64,000 nucleotides of DNA from Cetobacterium ceti. GTDB taxonomy: Bacteria > Fusobacteriota > Fusobacteriia > Fusobacteriales > Fusobacteriaceae. Below are positions 31,026 to 41,898 of the stretch, in pieces. Position 1 is the first letter of the stretch. Each line of letters opens with the position of its first letter. The stretch is taken from the NCBI RefSeq assembly GCF_900167275.1, contig NZ_FUWX01000010.1, positions 1-64,000 on the forward strand, read 5' to 3'. The notes under the pieces are model-generated. The model ran no database searches, was not told the origin of the DNA, and saw only the letters and a list, made by a program, of their open reading frames with translations. Made by a program: the position numbers and the translations under genes.

Positions 31026-32618
31026 TTATTTATTTTTAGAATCATCTTTAGGAGCAGTTGGTGTAACATCATCTTGATTCATAATATCATTTTCATGAGG
31101 AGTAATATGGAATTCTCCTCTTCCTTTAGGATGAATGAAGAAATGTCCATCTGGAGCATTTTTTGTAGTGATTCTAGTAGGATCAATTCCTGCATGATTA
31201 AATTTATTTCTGAACTCATAAATAATAAATGGTATAAATAGAGCAACAACAAAACTAACTGTTAATATTGTTTCATACTCACCAGTAGAATTAATACCTG
31301 ATGGTGGGAAGAATGAAATTACAAATGAAAGAATAGAAACAATTAATCCTACACCTGCAACTAAACATTTAACACCGATTCCCCCAGGAACATGGTAAGT
31401 TCTTTTTAAATCTTTATGTTTAAAAATTAAGATAAAATAACCTACAAATAATAACATATATGAAATTAAGTATAATACAACTGTTAATGACATTGCTGTA
31501 AGGAAAGAAAGATTACTTCCTCCACCACCAAGAGTTAAAACAGCAGCCCAAATTGTAACTATTATACCTTGGAACATAACTAAAGGAACTGGAACTCCAT
31601 GTTTATTAACTTTTTTAAATATTGGAGGTAAAAGTCCTTTTTGTGCAGTTGCATAGATAGCTCTTGAAGGTCCAACAACCCAAGAACTGATTTCAGCCAT
31701 AGCACCAAATCCAATGGCAGCAGCAATTATTCTAACAATCCACATTAATCCTTTACCATAGTGAGTAATTAAAATAGCAAACGTTTGGTTAATACCAGAA
31801 CTTAAATTTAACTCAGATAAAGGAACAACAGAGGCAACAGAAAGTCCACCAATAGTACTTAAAACTATTGCAACAATAACTAACATAAACATAGCTAAAG
31901 GATAATCTCTTCCAGGATTTTTCATTTCATTTACGTGGGAAGCAGAAGCTTCAACACCCATATAACTTAAAATAAATGAAACCAAAATTACTAATGAATT
32001 AACCTTTGTAAAATCTGGGAAGAATGTTTTACTTGTAAATTGAATATCTAAATGATTTCCACCTGCTACATATGCAAGAGCTAAAACTACTAATATAGCC
32101 GCAGGAATTAAAATACCAAAAATAAACCCAGACATTGCTATTCTAGCTGTATATTTAGTTCCACCAAGTTGTGAAAATGTTAATAGCCAGAAAATAATAA
32201 TAACAGCAGCAAATTTAAGTAGTGGATTTGTATTTAGAGCTGGCCAATCAAAAACATAAGAGAGAGCACCAACTACAAAATAAAGCATTGTTATAAATCC
32301 AACTGTAATTTGGAACCATTGAAAGAAGATAGCTGCAAATCCCCAACGTTCTCCAACAGTGTTAGATACCCAAGAGAAAAGTCCCCCAGTCTGCCATCCA
32401 TCAACAGTAGCCATTTCAGCTGCACAAAGTGCTACAGGAATAAACCAAAATAATCCACCAAATAATAAAAAGAAAACTAAAGAGAATCCAGAAGTTGCAA
32501 AAGTTGGATACTCATACACCGCCATAACCATTGAGGCTGTTATAGTAAAAAATCCAAATAGGGTCAAATTTTTACTAGAATCACCAGTATTATTTGACTG
32601 AACTTTATCAGTACTCAT
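31026..32618 (-). CDS. GadC-like amino acid antiporter (APC superfamily)
   Basis: A 530-residue carrier with 12 hydrophobic helices (first near residue 20: [17 protein letters not shown]). The C-terminal tail has [14 protein letters not shown], which recalls the pH-sensing C-plug of the glutamate/GABA antiporter GadC. It would swap an amino acid for its amine or decarboxylated product and help acid resistance or energy gain. No decarboxylase gene is adjacent, so the true substrate pair is open. GGGAGG precedes the ATG at 32618; the in-frame ATG at 32654 lacks a site. Monocistronic. Confidence 0.8.
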   Translation of the reverse strand: MSTDKVQSNNTGDSSKNLTLFGFFTITASMVMAVYEYPTFATSGFSLVFFLLFGGLFWFIPVALCAAEMATVDGWQTGGLFSWVSNTVGERWGFAAIFFQWFQITVGFITMLYFVVGALSYVFDWPALNTNPLLKFAAVIIIFWLLTFSQLGGTKYTARIAMSGFIFGILIPAAILVVLALAYVAGGNHLDIQFTSKTFFPDFTKVNSLVILVSFILSYMGVEASASHVNEMKNPGRDYPLAMFMLVIVAIVLSTIGGLSVASVVPLSELNLSSGINQTFAILITHYGKGLMWIVRIIAAAIGFGAMAEISSWVVGPSRAIYATAQKGLLPPIFKKVNKHGVPVPLVMFQGIIVTIWAAVLTLGGGGSNLSFLTAMSLTVVLYLISYMLLFVGYFILIFKHKDLKRTYHVPGGIGVKCLVAGVGLIVSILSFVISFFPPSGINSTGEYETILTVSFVVALFIPFIIYEFRNKFNHAGIDPTRITTKNAPDGHFFIHPKGRGEFHITPHENDIMNQDDVTPTAPKDDSKNK

Positions 32619-32780
32619 AAGAATACCTCCCATTATAATATTTATTTTGTACATTTTTCTGTACTGTAGGATTATTTATAATCCTTTAAAATTTATTCTA
32701 TCAATTGGATTTTTGTAAAAAAATAGTATATGCTTAAAGTAGAATAGATATTTTCAAAATTTTTTAAAGGGATGATGATG

Positions 32781-33104
32781 ATGAATTTAGAATTACAGAA
32801 AAAAATATTTGAAAAAGTTTTAGATTATGAATCTAATGGAGAAGTATTTGAAGAAATTGAAGTTGTAAGTCCAAACTGTTTTGTAAGTACAGTAACAAAA
32901 GAAACCAAAAGAAAATATATAACAACTTTAGATTTAAAAAATATTTTAGAAGAGTTTTCCTTAGATGAAATAAATGAAGGAACAAAAAATCTTATAGAAA
33001 AGTCTTTTTTAAAGGGAAATAGAGTTTCTCAAACAACAGGGGAATCTTTTTATGAAATAATAGGAGCTTTATGTGATATGGAGGATTTTTTAGAAGATTT
33101 TTAA
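32781..33104 (+). CDS. Hypothetical acidic protein
   Basis: About 107 residues, unrecognised, acidic and helix-rich, with ETKRKYITTLDLKNILEEF near the middle and a C-terminal EDFLEDF. Four ATG triplets stand in tandem (32772-32783). AAAGGG at 32766-32771 is best spaced for the third or fourth, so the start at 32781 is likely. A strong hairpin follows. There are no membrane segments or motifs, and no function can be proposed. Confidence 0.55.
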   Translation: MNLELQKKIFEKVLDYESNGEVFEEIEVVSPNCFVSTVTKETKRKYITTLDLKNILEEFSLDEINEGTKNLIEKSFLKGNRVSQTTGESFYEIIGALCDMEDFLEDF

Positions 33105-33110
33105 ATTAAA

Positions 33111-33138
33111 AGAGCATCTAGGATATTCTAGATGCTCT
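33111..33138. terminator. Terminator, mainly for the minus strand
   Basis: AGAGCATCTAG / CTAGATGCTCT form an 11-bp perfect stem with a 6-base loop. The T-rich flank lies on the minus-strand side, ending the USP gene. Confidence 0.8.
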
Positions 33139-33145
33139 AAGTTAT

Positions 33146-33910
33146 TTATAGCCCTATGAAAATAGGAACAGAAGTATTTTCAATAATACTTAATCCTTTT
33201 TTAGCAATTTTTTCTAAGAAATATGATTTAGTTAAATTTCCCATTATAAGTAAAGAAGCCTTATTAAGATTTTCATAAAATTCATCAATATTCTCATAGT
33301 TTTTTATTTCAACATTTTTCTTTTTATCACTTAGATACTCCATTAAAGCATGTTCATCAACATCTTTAGTATAGGAGATAATTTTAAAATTATTTACATT
33401 ATTAAATAAAGAATAAAAAGCTCCAACACTTTTATTAACCTTAGGTCCATCATCACTTGCAATTAAAACATTATTAAATGAAAACTCTTGCTCATTAATA
33501 AGAAGTATTGGTTTATAGCTTTCTTTTAAAATTGAAAAAGTATCATCAGATAAATTTTGATTTCTATTTAAAAGTAATAAATCAGCTTGTTTCATATATT
33601 CTTCAACTATTTTATTAGTTAAACCAACTTCAATAATTAAAGGCTCTATAATATTATTTAAGGTTAATTTTTTATATAAATCCTTAATTCTTTCGTTATC
33701 GTTTTCTTCTAAATTATTACCTATAACTCCTCCACCTAGGGCAGAAACCATAAGGTTTGCTGGTGGAATAAATATATCTATATTTCTTATATAAAGAGGC
33801 ATAATTTTATAATTATAATTTTTCTTTAAAAAAACAGCTGTTGCAATTAAATTATCAACATTTGCTAACTTTCCTGTTAATAACAATAAGACTTTTTTTT
33901 GAGTTTCCAT
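33146..33910 (-). CDS. Universal stress protein, tandem domains
   Basis: A 254-residue protein built of two USP-like domains. The first (1-125) opens VLLLLTGKLANVDNLIATAV. The second (about 140-254) has VLIASDDG and ends with LIMGNLTKSYFLEKIAKKGLS then VPIFIGL, which is a weakened form of the G-x2-G-x9-G-S/T nucleotide motif. ATP binding is therefore doubtful. GGGAGGAG precedes the ATG. It lies 66 bases after the MATE pump gene on the same strand. The palindrome ACTATATAGT in that gap also occurs at the MATE/MerR promoter, suggesting shared control. Confidence 0.75.
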   Translation of the reverse strand: METQKKVLLLLTGKLANVDNLIATAVFLKKNYNYKIMPLYIRNIDIFIPPANLMVSALGGGVIGNNLEENDNERIKDLYKKLTLNNIIEPLIIEVGLTNKIVEEYMKQADLLLLNRNQNLSDDTFSILKESYKPILLINEQEFSFNNVLIASDDGPKVNKSVGAFYSLFNNVNNFKIISYTKDVDEHALMEYLSDKKKNVEIKNYENIDEFYENLNKASLLIMGNLTKSYFLEKIAKKGLSIIENTSVPIFIGL

Positions 33911-33953
33911 AAAATCTCCTCCCTATTTCAAATCATAAGATCCTACTTTTCTA

Positions 33954-33965
33954 TACTATATAGTA
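33954..33965. promoter_or_regulatory. Palindrome TACTATATAGTA ahead of USP gene
   Basis: This perfect 12-bp palindrome has the same core, ACTATATAGT, as the site between the MATE and MerR genes. Probable binding site of the MerR regulator at 35369. Confidence 0.5.
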
Positions 33966-33976
33966 AAGGATATCTT

Positions 33977-35296
33977 TTATTTTTTCAAACAATTTTCTAA
34001 TTTTTTTAAGGAATTTTTAATTAAATATAAACTTAAAATCATAGAAAGAAATTCTCCTGTTGGAGTTGCTAGCCAAATACCTTTTTGTCCAAAAAATTTA
34101 CTTAGGAAAAAAAGAGGCAGAATAATAAATACAAGAGATCTCATCCAAGCAAGAAAAACTGATTCTAAAGGTTTTTCTATAGCAGTATGAAAGGAACTGG
34201 CAATTATGCTTACAAAGGAAAATATATATGCAAAGGCAAAGAAAAAAAGAGCTTCTTTTCCTAGAGAAAATAAATCTTTATTATTTCTAGCAAATATACC
34301 TATAAGTTCATCTGAAAAAATATTAGAAATAAAAAATGTAGAGATACCAATAACTCCTCCTGTTATTAAGGATATATTTAATGTTTTCTTTATTTTATAA
34401 AAATTTTTAGCTCCAATATTGTAAGAAATAATAGGTTGAAGTGCTTGGGATATTCCATACAAGGTAATAGTGACTAAAGAATTAATATAAAATATAATAG
34501 TAAAAGCACTAATTCCTATTTGACCAATATATTTTAAAATAATTTGATTAAATATAAAAGTTGTAATGGCAGAAGATATAACTGTTAGCATTTCAGAACT
34601 ACCATTATAAAATATATTTTTTATGATAGAGATTGAAAATTTAGGGATAACAAATTTAAATTCTTTTATTAAAGTTAATGTTCCTAATAAATTTGCAATA
34701 CAAGTTGCAATAGCTGCTCCTTCAATTCCCCAATTAAATTTATAAATAAAAACATAATCTAAAATAATATTCCCTAAAAAACAAATAGAACCACTTATAA
34801 AAACTAAATTAGGTTTTCCTAAAAGCCTTATAAAAGTCTCTGTGAAAATTGGTGAAACATAAAAAATAGTAAATATTATCATATAAGTTAAATAGGAATT
34901 TACATAGGAATATAACTCTGGAGTTGCCCCTAAAAAAGTAATAAGTTGTTTTTTAAAAATAAGAGATACAATATCAATTGTTAAAATAGCTATAATATAT
35001 AACCAAAGAGTTAAATTTTGAATATTTAAATATTTTTTATAATTATTTTCTCCTAGAGCAATACCAGCTAAAACTGCACCTCCAATAATTATCATAATTG
35101 CCACACTTTGAACTATTTGTATATAGGGCATTGTTAAATTTATTGCTGCAAGTCCAAGAGGACCTATGGCTCGAGATACAAATATTCCATCAATCATAGT
35201 TTGGATAGAAACAATAAGCATTCCTATCACTCCAGGAAGAGCAAATTTAAAAAATAATTTTCCGATGGATTCATTTTCTAATAAAGAATTGTTCAT
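33977..35296 (-). CDS. MATE-family efflux pump
   Basis: A 439-residue transporter with 12 hydrophobic helices in two bundles. It has the family-typical GMLIVSIQTMIDGIFVSRAIGPLGLAA in the first helix pair, and QPIISYNIGAKNF in the second half. It expels cationic drugs or metabolites with Na+ or H+ exchange. GAGGAAAT precedes the ATG. It is divergent from a MerR regulator with a palindrome between them, the classical arrangement of a drug-induced pump. The USP gene may be a downstream member of the same unit. Confidence 0.88.
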   Translation of the reverse strand: MNNSLLENESIGKLFFKFALPGVIGMLIVSIQTMIDGIFVSRAIGPLGLAAINLTMPYIQIVQSVAIMIIIGGAVLAGIALGENNYKKYLNIQNLTLWLYIIAILTIDIVSLIFKKQLITFLGATPELYSYVNSYLTYMIIFTIFYVSPIFTETFIRLLGKPNLVFISGSICFLGNIILDYVFIYKFNWGIEGAAIATCIANLLGTLTLIKEFKFVIPKFSISIIKNIFYNGSSEMLTVISSAITTFIFNQIILKYIGQIGISAFTIIFYINSLVTITLYGISQALQPIISYNIGAKNFYKIKKTLNISLITGGVIGISTFFISNIFSDELIGIFARNNKDLFSLGKEALFFFAFAYIFSFVSIIASSFHTAIEKPLESVFLAWMRSLVFIILPLFFLSKFFGQKGIWLATPTGEFLSMILSLYLIKNSLKKLENCLKK

Positions 35297-35331
35297 AATA
35301 ATTTCCTCTTTTCATTTTTTCTGTTATTATA

Positions 35332-35343
35332 AACTATATAGTT
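35332..35343. promoter_or_regulatory. Palindromic operator AACTATATAGTT
   Basis: This perfect 12-bp palindrome sits midway between the divergent MATE and MerR genes, about 25-35 bases from each start. It shares its core with the site at 33954-33965. Confidence 0.6.
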
Positions 35344-35368
35344 AAGTATAATGTCAAGGAGAAAATAT

Positions 35369-36193
35369 ATGGAAAAAAAATATAAAATAAGTGATGTGGC
35401 AAAAATTTTTAATATATCTAGACAAACTTTAATATATTATGACAAAATAAATTTATTTAAACCTGAATATAAAAATGAAGAAAATAATTATAGATATTAT
35501 TCAGACAATCAACTTTATGATTTATATTTTATTTTAGCTTTAAAGGAAGGTGGATTTTCTTTAAAAGAAATAGAAAATTATTATGAAAGTACAAGTAATA
35601 ACTGTGGAGAAAAATTTTTAAATGAAAAAATATTAGAAATTGATAAACAAATTTTAAAATTAAAAAATTTAAAAACATTGATTTTAAAAAAGCAAATGGA
35701 ATTAAAAAATATTTTAGATGAAAAAGATACAGAGCCTAAAGTAGAATTTCAAAATAAAAATTATTTATTTAATTTAAAAGTAAATAATATTCAAGGTGTT
35801 ACAGAAGCTATAAAAAAATTAGATGAAATAAAAAAACAAAAAAAAATTGGAAATGAATTTTATATAACTTCTCTTACAAAAGAAGATATTTTAAGTAAAA
35901 ATTTTTATAAAATCAATACAGTGGGTATTTTATTAAATGAAGAGGACAAAAAATTATTTCTAGAAAAATATGAAGTAATTGAACCTAATTTATATGGGAT
36001 AATATATCATAAGGATATTTATGATAACATACATTTAACTTATGAAAAACTTTTAAAATTTATAGAAAAAAATGACTATATTGTTATAGGTAGCTCTTTA
36101 GCAAAAGTAAATGGAATATCTTTTAAATTAAAAAAGGGAATGGGTGGAATTATAAAAATTATGATACCAATTAAAAAAAATCCCCTTCATTGA
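35369..36193 (+). CDS. MerR-family regulator (B)
   Basis: A 274-residue regulator. The N-terminal MerR helix-turn-helix is KISDVAKIFNISRQTLIYYD (about 5-24), then the coiled coil with ISKQ-type heptads (80-110), then a GyrI-like ligand-binding domain to the end. AAGGAG is 7 bases before the ATG at 35369, which beats the ATG at 35351. It is divergent from the MATE pump, which it probably activates on binding the pump's substrates. The terminator overlaps its last codons. Confidence 0.83.
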   Translation: MEKKYKISDVAKIFNISRQTLIYYDKINLFKPEYKNEENNYRYYSDNQLYDLYFILALKEGGFSLKEIENYYESTSNNCGEKFLNEKILEIDKQILKLKNLKTLILKKQMELKNILDEKDTEPKVEFQNKNYLFNLKVNNIQGVTEAIKKLDEIKKQKKIGNEFYITSLTKEDILSKNFYKINTVGILLNEEDKKLFLEKYEVIEPNLYGIIYHKDIYDNIHLTYEKLLKFIEKNDYIVIGSSLAKVNGISFKLKKGMGGIIKIMIPIKKNPLH

Positions 36194-36205
36194 AGGGGAA
36201 CTTTT
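36181..36205. terminator. Bidirectional terminator overlapping the merR end
   Basis: TCCCCTTCA / TGAAGGGGA form a 9-bp perfect stem with a 1-base centre (needing a slightly larger real loop), A-tract on the left and T-rich on the right. It includes the regulator's stop codon. Confidence 0.75.
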
Positions 36206-36707
36206 ATTTAAACTCTTTTTTTATCTCTTGAACCCAAGCAGACATTCTTTTTAGAACTTCGTCACAAGTAAAACTATCATCAATAACTAATCCAACAAAT
36301 TTATTATCTTTAATAGCTGGAGAATCATCAAATTCATACCCTGAATTTTCTGTGAATCCAACTACATGAGCCTCTTTATTTTCTAAAATATTATAGAGTT
36401 CTCTAAGGCCACCTACATAAAATGCTCCAAAGGAATATTGATCTCCTACACCGATCAAAGCAAAAGTTTTATCAGATAGATCTAAAGATTCTAAATCAGA
36501 TAAATTTCCAGCCCAATCATCTTGAACTTCCCCTGCTCCATAACTAGGAGTTGCTAAAATAATATTATTAAAATTTTTTATTTCTGATATACCCTTTGCT
36601 ACATCAAAAAATTCACACTCATTATTTGGGAAAAAGTTTTGCAATTTTTTTACTACAGCTTCAGTTCTTCCTCCAGTTGTTCCATAAAATACTCCAATTT
36701 TTTCCAT
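36204..36707 (-). CDS. fldA: Flavodoxin (long-chain)
   Basis: A 167-residue FMN electron carrier. The phosphate loop is VFYGTTGGRTEAV (about 6-18). The aromatic regions TPSYGAGEVQDDW (about 53-65) and GVGDQYSFGAFY (about 87-98) hold the isoalloxazine ring; the insertion in the last strand marks the long-chain type. It would replace ferredoxin in anaerobic electron transfer, for example when iron is short. TAGGAGG precedes the ATG. Monocistronic between convergent and tandem neighbours. Confidence 0.92.
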   Translation of the reverse strand: MEKIGVFYGTTGGRTEAVVKKLQNFFPNNECEFFDVAKGISEIKNFNNIILATPSYGAGEVQDDWAGNLSDLESLDLSDKTFALIGVGDQYSFGAFYVGGLRELYNILENKEAHVVGFTENSGYEFDDSPAIKDNKFVGLVIDDSFTCDEVLKRMSAWVQEIKKEFK

Positions 36708-36835
36708 TATATTACCTCCTAAGTTACTATTCTAATAAGATAATACAATAGTTTAGTTTTAAAGTCAATTATTTTTATAATCAAAATATTTAAAATAAAA
36801 ATAAAGAGAGAAAATTAATTCTCCCTTTTATATTT

Positions 36836-38455
<1,620 letters not shown>

Positions 38456-38485
38456 TTATATTTGGTCTATAATTTTTTCAAATAG

Positions 38486-38613
38486 AAAAAAAAAAAGGCG
38501 AAAAAAAAAATCGCCCTTTGGATCCATCTGTTTTAAAGAAAAAAATTAGTTTTTTCTTTGGATATTTTATTTTTTACTTTTATTAGTTTAACAAAAAAAA
38601 TAAAAAAAATCAA
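38486..38613 (-). promoter_or_regulatory. pyrG promoter and leader with intrinsic terminator
   Basis: On the minus strand, TTGATT (38613-38608) and TAAACT (38590-38585), 17 apart, start a leader of about 135 nt. It holds a first hairpin AAAGAAAAAAC / TTTTTTTCTTT (38559-38535), the repeated word ATCCAAAG at the foot of both hairpins, and a terminator GGCGA / TCGCC (38515-38497) with a 11-T run. The terminator lies 43 bases before the pyrG ATG, so it can act only as an attenuator. Unlike the Bacillus pyrG leader there is no GGG at the presumed start, so the control mechanism is open. Confidence 0.6.
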
Positions 38614-38848
38614 GAAAAAATATACAAGAAATTATTTTTCATGTGAAAAAAGTTATGAAAAAAAAGGCTCAAATAGTCAAAAAATAACTATTTAAGATGA
38701 TTTTTTTCATATTCTAGAATTTTTTTTTTAAAGATGAAAAAAATGAAAAAAACTATTCAAAAGTTGTATAAAAAATATACCTAGAAATAAGGAAAAACCT
38801 GTGCTAGAATGGCATTATTAGTACATGAGTATGTGGGAGGAGAACAAA
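38614..38848 (+). promoter_or_regulatory. Upstream region of aminotransferase gene
   Basis: An extended -10 box TGCTAGAAT (38811-38819) precedes the gene. Further up is an inverted repeat AAATAGT-N9-ACTATTT (38671-38693). The rest is A/T homopolymer with no ORF. Confidence 0.45.
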
Positions 38849-40048
38849 ATGGAATTATCAAAAAGAGTATTACAGCTAAAAACATCACCAGTTAGAAAGT
38901 TGGTTCCTTATGCAGAGGAAGCTATTAAAAATGGTAAAAAAATTTATCATTTAAATATAGGACAGCCTGATATTGAAACACCTGTAGAATTTTATGATGC
39001 CATTAAGAATTTTAAAGATAAAACTTTAGAGTATGCTCATTCAGCTGGATTAGTTCAATTAAGAGAAGAGATTCAAAAATATTATAGAAATTTAGGATTG
39101 AATTATTCTTTAGATGAAATTTTAATAACAGTTGGTGGAAGTGAAGCTTTATACTTTACACTTATTTCTTTATTTGATGAAGGAGATGAAATTTTAATAC
39201 CAGAACCATATTATGCAAATTATAATAGTTTTTATGATTTATTAAATATAAAAGTTGTTCCTATTAAAACTTCAGGAGATAATGGATTTCATTTACCAGA
39301 AAAAAGTGAAATTGAAAAATTAATAACTCCTAAAACAAGAGCTATAATGTTTTCAAATCCTGGAAATCCAACAGGAATTGTATATAGAAAAGATGAATTA
39401 GAAATGATAAACGAAATATCTAAGGAAAATAATTTATTTGTAATAAGTGATGAGGTTTATAGAGAATTTATTTATGGTGAAAATAGAGCTATAAGTTTTG
39501 GAGAATTTGAAGATGCTAAAGATAGAACAATAATAATAGATTCTATTTCTAAAAGATATTCAGCATGTGGAGCAAGAATAGGTTGTATAATTAGTAAAAA
39601 TAAAGAATTTATGAAGTATATATATAAACTTTGTCAATCTAGATTATCAGCTCCAACTTTAGATATGGTAGGAGCAACAGCTCTTTATGAAATTGATAAT
39701 AGTTATTTTATACCTGTTAAAGAGGAGTATGAAAAAAGAAGAAATATTTTATTCCAAGAATTGTCAAAAATGGAAGGAGTAAAATGTTCTGAACCAGAGG
39801 GAGCATTCTATTCAATAGTAAAACTTCCTGTTAAAAGTGCAGAAACATTTTGTATTTGGTTATTAGAGAAGTTCCATGTGAATAATGAAACTGTAATGTT
39901 AGCTCCAGCTGAAGGATTTTATAAAACAGAGGGACTTGGAAAAAATGAGGTTAGAATTTCCTATGTATTAAAATCTGAAGATTTGATAAAATCTATGGAA
40001 ATTTTAAGAGCAGGTCTTATAGAATATAGAAGTTTATTTGAGAAATAA
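38849..40048 (+). CDS. PLP-dependent aminotransferase, class I/II
   Basis: A 399-residue fold-type I aminotransferase of the aspartate aminotransferase family. It has the substrate loop LNIGQPDIETP (about 30-40), SNPGNPTG (about 170), VISDEVYREF (about 195) and the PLP-binding lysine in SISKRYSACGARIG (about 233). It probably transfers amino groups between aspartate, tyrosine or similar acids and 2-oxoglutarate; specificity is not readable. GGAGGAG is 6-7 bases before the ATG at 38849. It heads a run of same-strand genes (HD protein, unknown protein, lipoprotein, IclR) with short gaps, which may be one transcript. Confidence 0.86.
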   Translation: MELSKRVLQLKTSPVRKLVPYAEEAIKNGKKIYHLNIGQPDIETPVEFYDAIKNFKDKTLEYAHSAGLVQLREEIQKYYRNLGLNYSLDEILITVGGSEALYFTLISLFDEGDEILIPEPYYANYNSFYDLLNIKVVPIKTSGDNGFHLPEKSEIEKLITPKTRAIMFSNPGNPTGIVYRKDELEMINEISKENNLFVISDEVYREFIYGENRAISFGEFEDAKDRTIIIDSISKRYSACGARIGCIISKNKEFMKYIYKLCQSRLSAPTLDMVGATALYEIDNSYFIPVKEEYEKRRNILFQELSKMEGVKCSEPEGAFYSIVKLPVKSAETFCIWLLEKFHVNNETVMLAPAEGFYKTEGLGKNEVRISYVLKSEDLIKSMEILRAGLIEYRSLFEK

Positions 40049-40104
40049 AAGTATTTATGATAAAATTTTATGAGGAAAAACATTTTTAAAAAGGAGCAGT
40101 TTTA

Positions 40105-40695
40105 ATGAACAATTTAAAAGCACAAATGGAATTTCTTCATAAAATTGATGAGTTAAAAGATATATTTAGACAATCTCTAATTGTTAATGGAAAACGTAGA
40201 GAAAATGATGCTGAACATAGTTGGCATATGGCCATGGTTGCAATTATTATGAAGGAACATTTTACTGAAAAAAATAACTTAAATTTAGAAAGAGCTTTAA
40301 AAATGATTCTTATACATGATTTAGTAGAAATTTATGCAGGAGATACTCCAGCTTTTGGAGCTGAAAGAGAGGATAAATTTCAAGCTGAACTTGAAGGAGC
40401 AAAGGAAATATTTAATATTTTACCTGAAAAGCAATCTAAGGAATATTTACAACTGTGGATAGAATTTGAAGAGATGAATAGTACAGATTCTAAATATGCC
40501 AATGTATGTGATAGATTTCAAGGATTTATGCAAAATTTAACATCAGATGGACATACATGGAAAAAGTATACTCCAACAATAGATAGAGTTTTAGAAAGAA
40601 GTAAACCAATTAAAGATTATGCTCCTGAAATATTTAATAAAATAGTTATTCCAGAAGTTAATAAATATATGGAAAAAGGTTATATAATAAAATAA
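40105..40695 (+). CDS. HD-domain hydrolase (YfbR/COG1896 type)
   Basis: A 196-residue metal-dependent phosphohydrolase. HD-domain residues are visible: AEHSWHMA near residue 37-44, LIHDLVEIYAGD near 72-83 and a late Asp in VCDRFQGF near 135. It resembles 5'-nucleotidase YfbR-like enzymes that dephosphorylate deoxynucleoside monophosphates. AAGGAGC precedes the ATG. It sits 57 bases after the aminotransferase and 17 bases before the next gene, so it is likely co-transcribed. Substrate is inferred from family only. Confidence 0.82.
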   Translation: MNNLKAQMEFLHKIDELKDIFRQSLIVNGKRRENDAEHSWHMAMVAIIMKEHFTEKNNLNLERALKMILIHDLVEIYAGDTPAFGAEREDKFQAELEGAKEIFNILPEKQSKEYLQLWIEFEEMNSTDSKYANVCDRFQGFMQNLTSDGHTWKKYTPTIDRVLERSKPIKDYAPEIFNKIVIPEVNKYMEKGYIIK

Positions 40696-40712
40696 ATAAG
40701 GAGCAACATAGT

Positions 40713-41393
40713 ATGAAATTTGGAGAAAAATTTAATTTTAAACTTGAGAAAATTGATGATGGAGTAAAATTAACAATTAAAAATATTCCTCAAGGAATAG
40801 CTATTACTGCCATGGACTTTGGAAGAGATTTGGCTAAAAGAACCATGGAAGGATATTCTCCTAATCCAGATGAAGAAATAGATGTTTTATCTGGAATAGA
40901 AAACGAAAAAACAACAGGAGAAGACATAGTATTTTCTTATATTAAGGGAACATATGAAAGTGCTATGATTTTAGCAGGAACCATAGGAAAGAAAATTTTA
41001 GATAGAAAAGTTATAAGTAGGGCAAGTGAAATAGGTGGAATTACAGTTGGAGAAAAAAATGAAGCTTATATAAGAGTAGCTGTACAAAAAATGGCAATGA
41101 CAAATGATAGTCTTGGAAGTGTTGGTGAAATTGATTTACCATTTGATACAGACATGGATAGATTTAAGGGAGTATTTGCAAATTATGTTTTTTCAATTAT
41201 CCCAGAGGTTGAAGCGATACAATATGGCTTAGGAATTGGTGTGGGGAAAAAATCAGCTGAAAATTTAGGAATTGAACCTAAAAAAGCTATTATTACTTTT
41301 GGTCCACATAGGGAAAGAAAGATTCCAGCCTTAAGTGCAGTATATGATATTGTACTAGAATCAATAGCTGTAATTGCTTTAATTAATATGTAG
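40713..41393 (+). CDS. Conserved-looking protein of unknown function
   Basis: A 226-residue soluble protein of a family I cannot name. Its mix of glycine-rich turns (VISRASEIGGITVGEKNE near 108, YGLGIGVGKKSAENLG near 172) and hydrophobic strands suggests a compact alpha/beta enzyme or binding protein. The sequence is not low-complexity, so it is probably conserved and structured. AAGGAG precedes the ATG, and gaps of 17 and 14 bases link it to the HD protein and the lipoprotein. No catalytic motif can be assigned. There are no cysteines and no membrane segments. Confidence 0.6.
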   Translation: MKFGEKFNFKLEKIDDGVKLTIKNIPQGIAITAMDFGRDLAKRTMEGYSPNPDEEIDVLSGIENEKTTGEDIVFSYIKGTYESAMILAGTIGKKILDRKVISRASEIGGITVGEKNEAYIRVAVQKMAMTNDSLGSVGEIDLPFDTDMDRFKGVFANYVFSIIPEVEAIQYGLGIGVGKKSAENLGIEPKKAIITFGPHRERKIPALSAVYDIVLESIAVIALINM

Positions 41394-41407
41394 TTTAGGA
41401 GGAGTTT

Positions 41408-41896
41408 ATGAAAAAATATTTATTAGCTATTATTTCTATGATTATATTTATTAGTTGTACAAATGTAGATACAATTAGAAAGGAAAATGATATACCTAAT
41501 GGATATTCCCAAGGGAAATATAATGAAGCTGGGAAAAGAAATGGAGAATGGTATGGAATTTCTAATGACAATATAGTTACTTATGTTGCTTATTATAACA
41601 ATGGAGTTCCCTATGGAGATTATACTACATACTATAGAGATGGAAAAGTTAAAGAAAGAGGAAAATATTCTAACGATGGAAGAAAAATTGGAGATTGGAT
41701 AGAGTATTATGAAAATGGTGGAATTTCTAAATTAACTCATTACTATAGCAATGGAGAAATAGAGTCTATTTTATATAGAAAAGATGGAAGAATAAGTGAA
41801 ACTAGAAGAATCATAGATGATAAAATCTCAGGATTAACATATAAATATGATGAGAATGGAAAATTTGTAGGTAGAGATTCCTTTGGAGTTGAGTAG
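41408..41896 (+). CDS. Lipoprotein with MORN/YwqK-type repeats
   Basis: A 162-residue protein. Residues 1-17 are a lipoprotein signal with lipobox IFISC; after that come about five repeats of the type GKYNEAGKRNGEWYGI, YYRDGKVKERGKYSNDG and YYENGGISKLTHYYSNGE. These are MORN-variant repeats as in the YwqK family, sometimes labelled as antitoxins although that role is poorly supported. It would sit in the outer or inner membrane facing the periplasm. AGGAGG precedes the ATG and it is 14 bases behind the unknown gene. Confidence 0.82.
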   Translation: MKKYLLAIISMIIFISCTNVDTIRKENDIPNGYSQGKYNEAGKRNGEWYGISNDNIVTYVAYYNNGVPYGDYTTYYRDGKVKERGKYSNDGRKIGDWIEYYENGGISKLTHYYSNGEIESILYRKDGRISETRRIIDDKISGLTYKYDENGKFVGRDSFGVE

Positions 41897-41898
41897 AT

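Noticed and set aside
38486-38620. T-box or purine/pyrimidine riboswitch in the pyrG leader
   Set aside because: No T-box consensus, specifier loop or known aptamer core was found; only hairpins and a terminator can be supported.
41408-41896. Toxin-antitoxin module from the YwqK-type protein
   Set aside because: It is a secreted lipoprotein with MORN-type repeats and no toxin-like partner is adjacent, so the antitoxin label is not supported.
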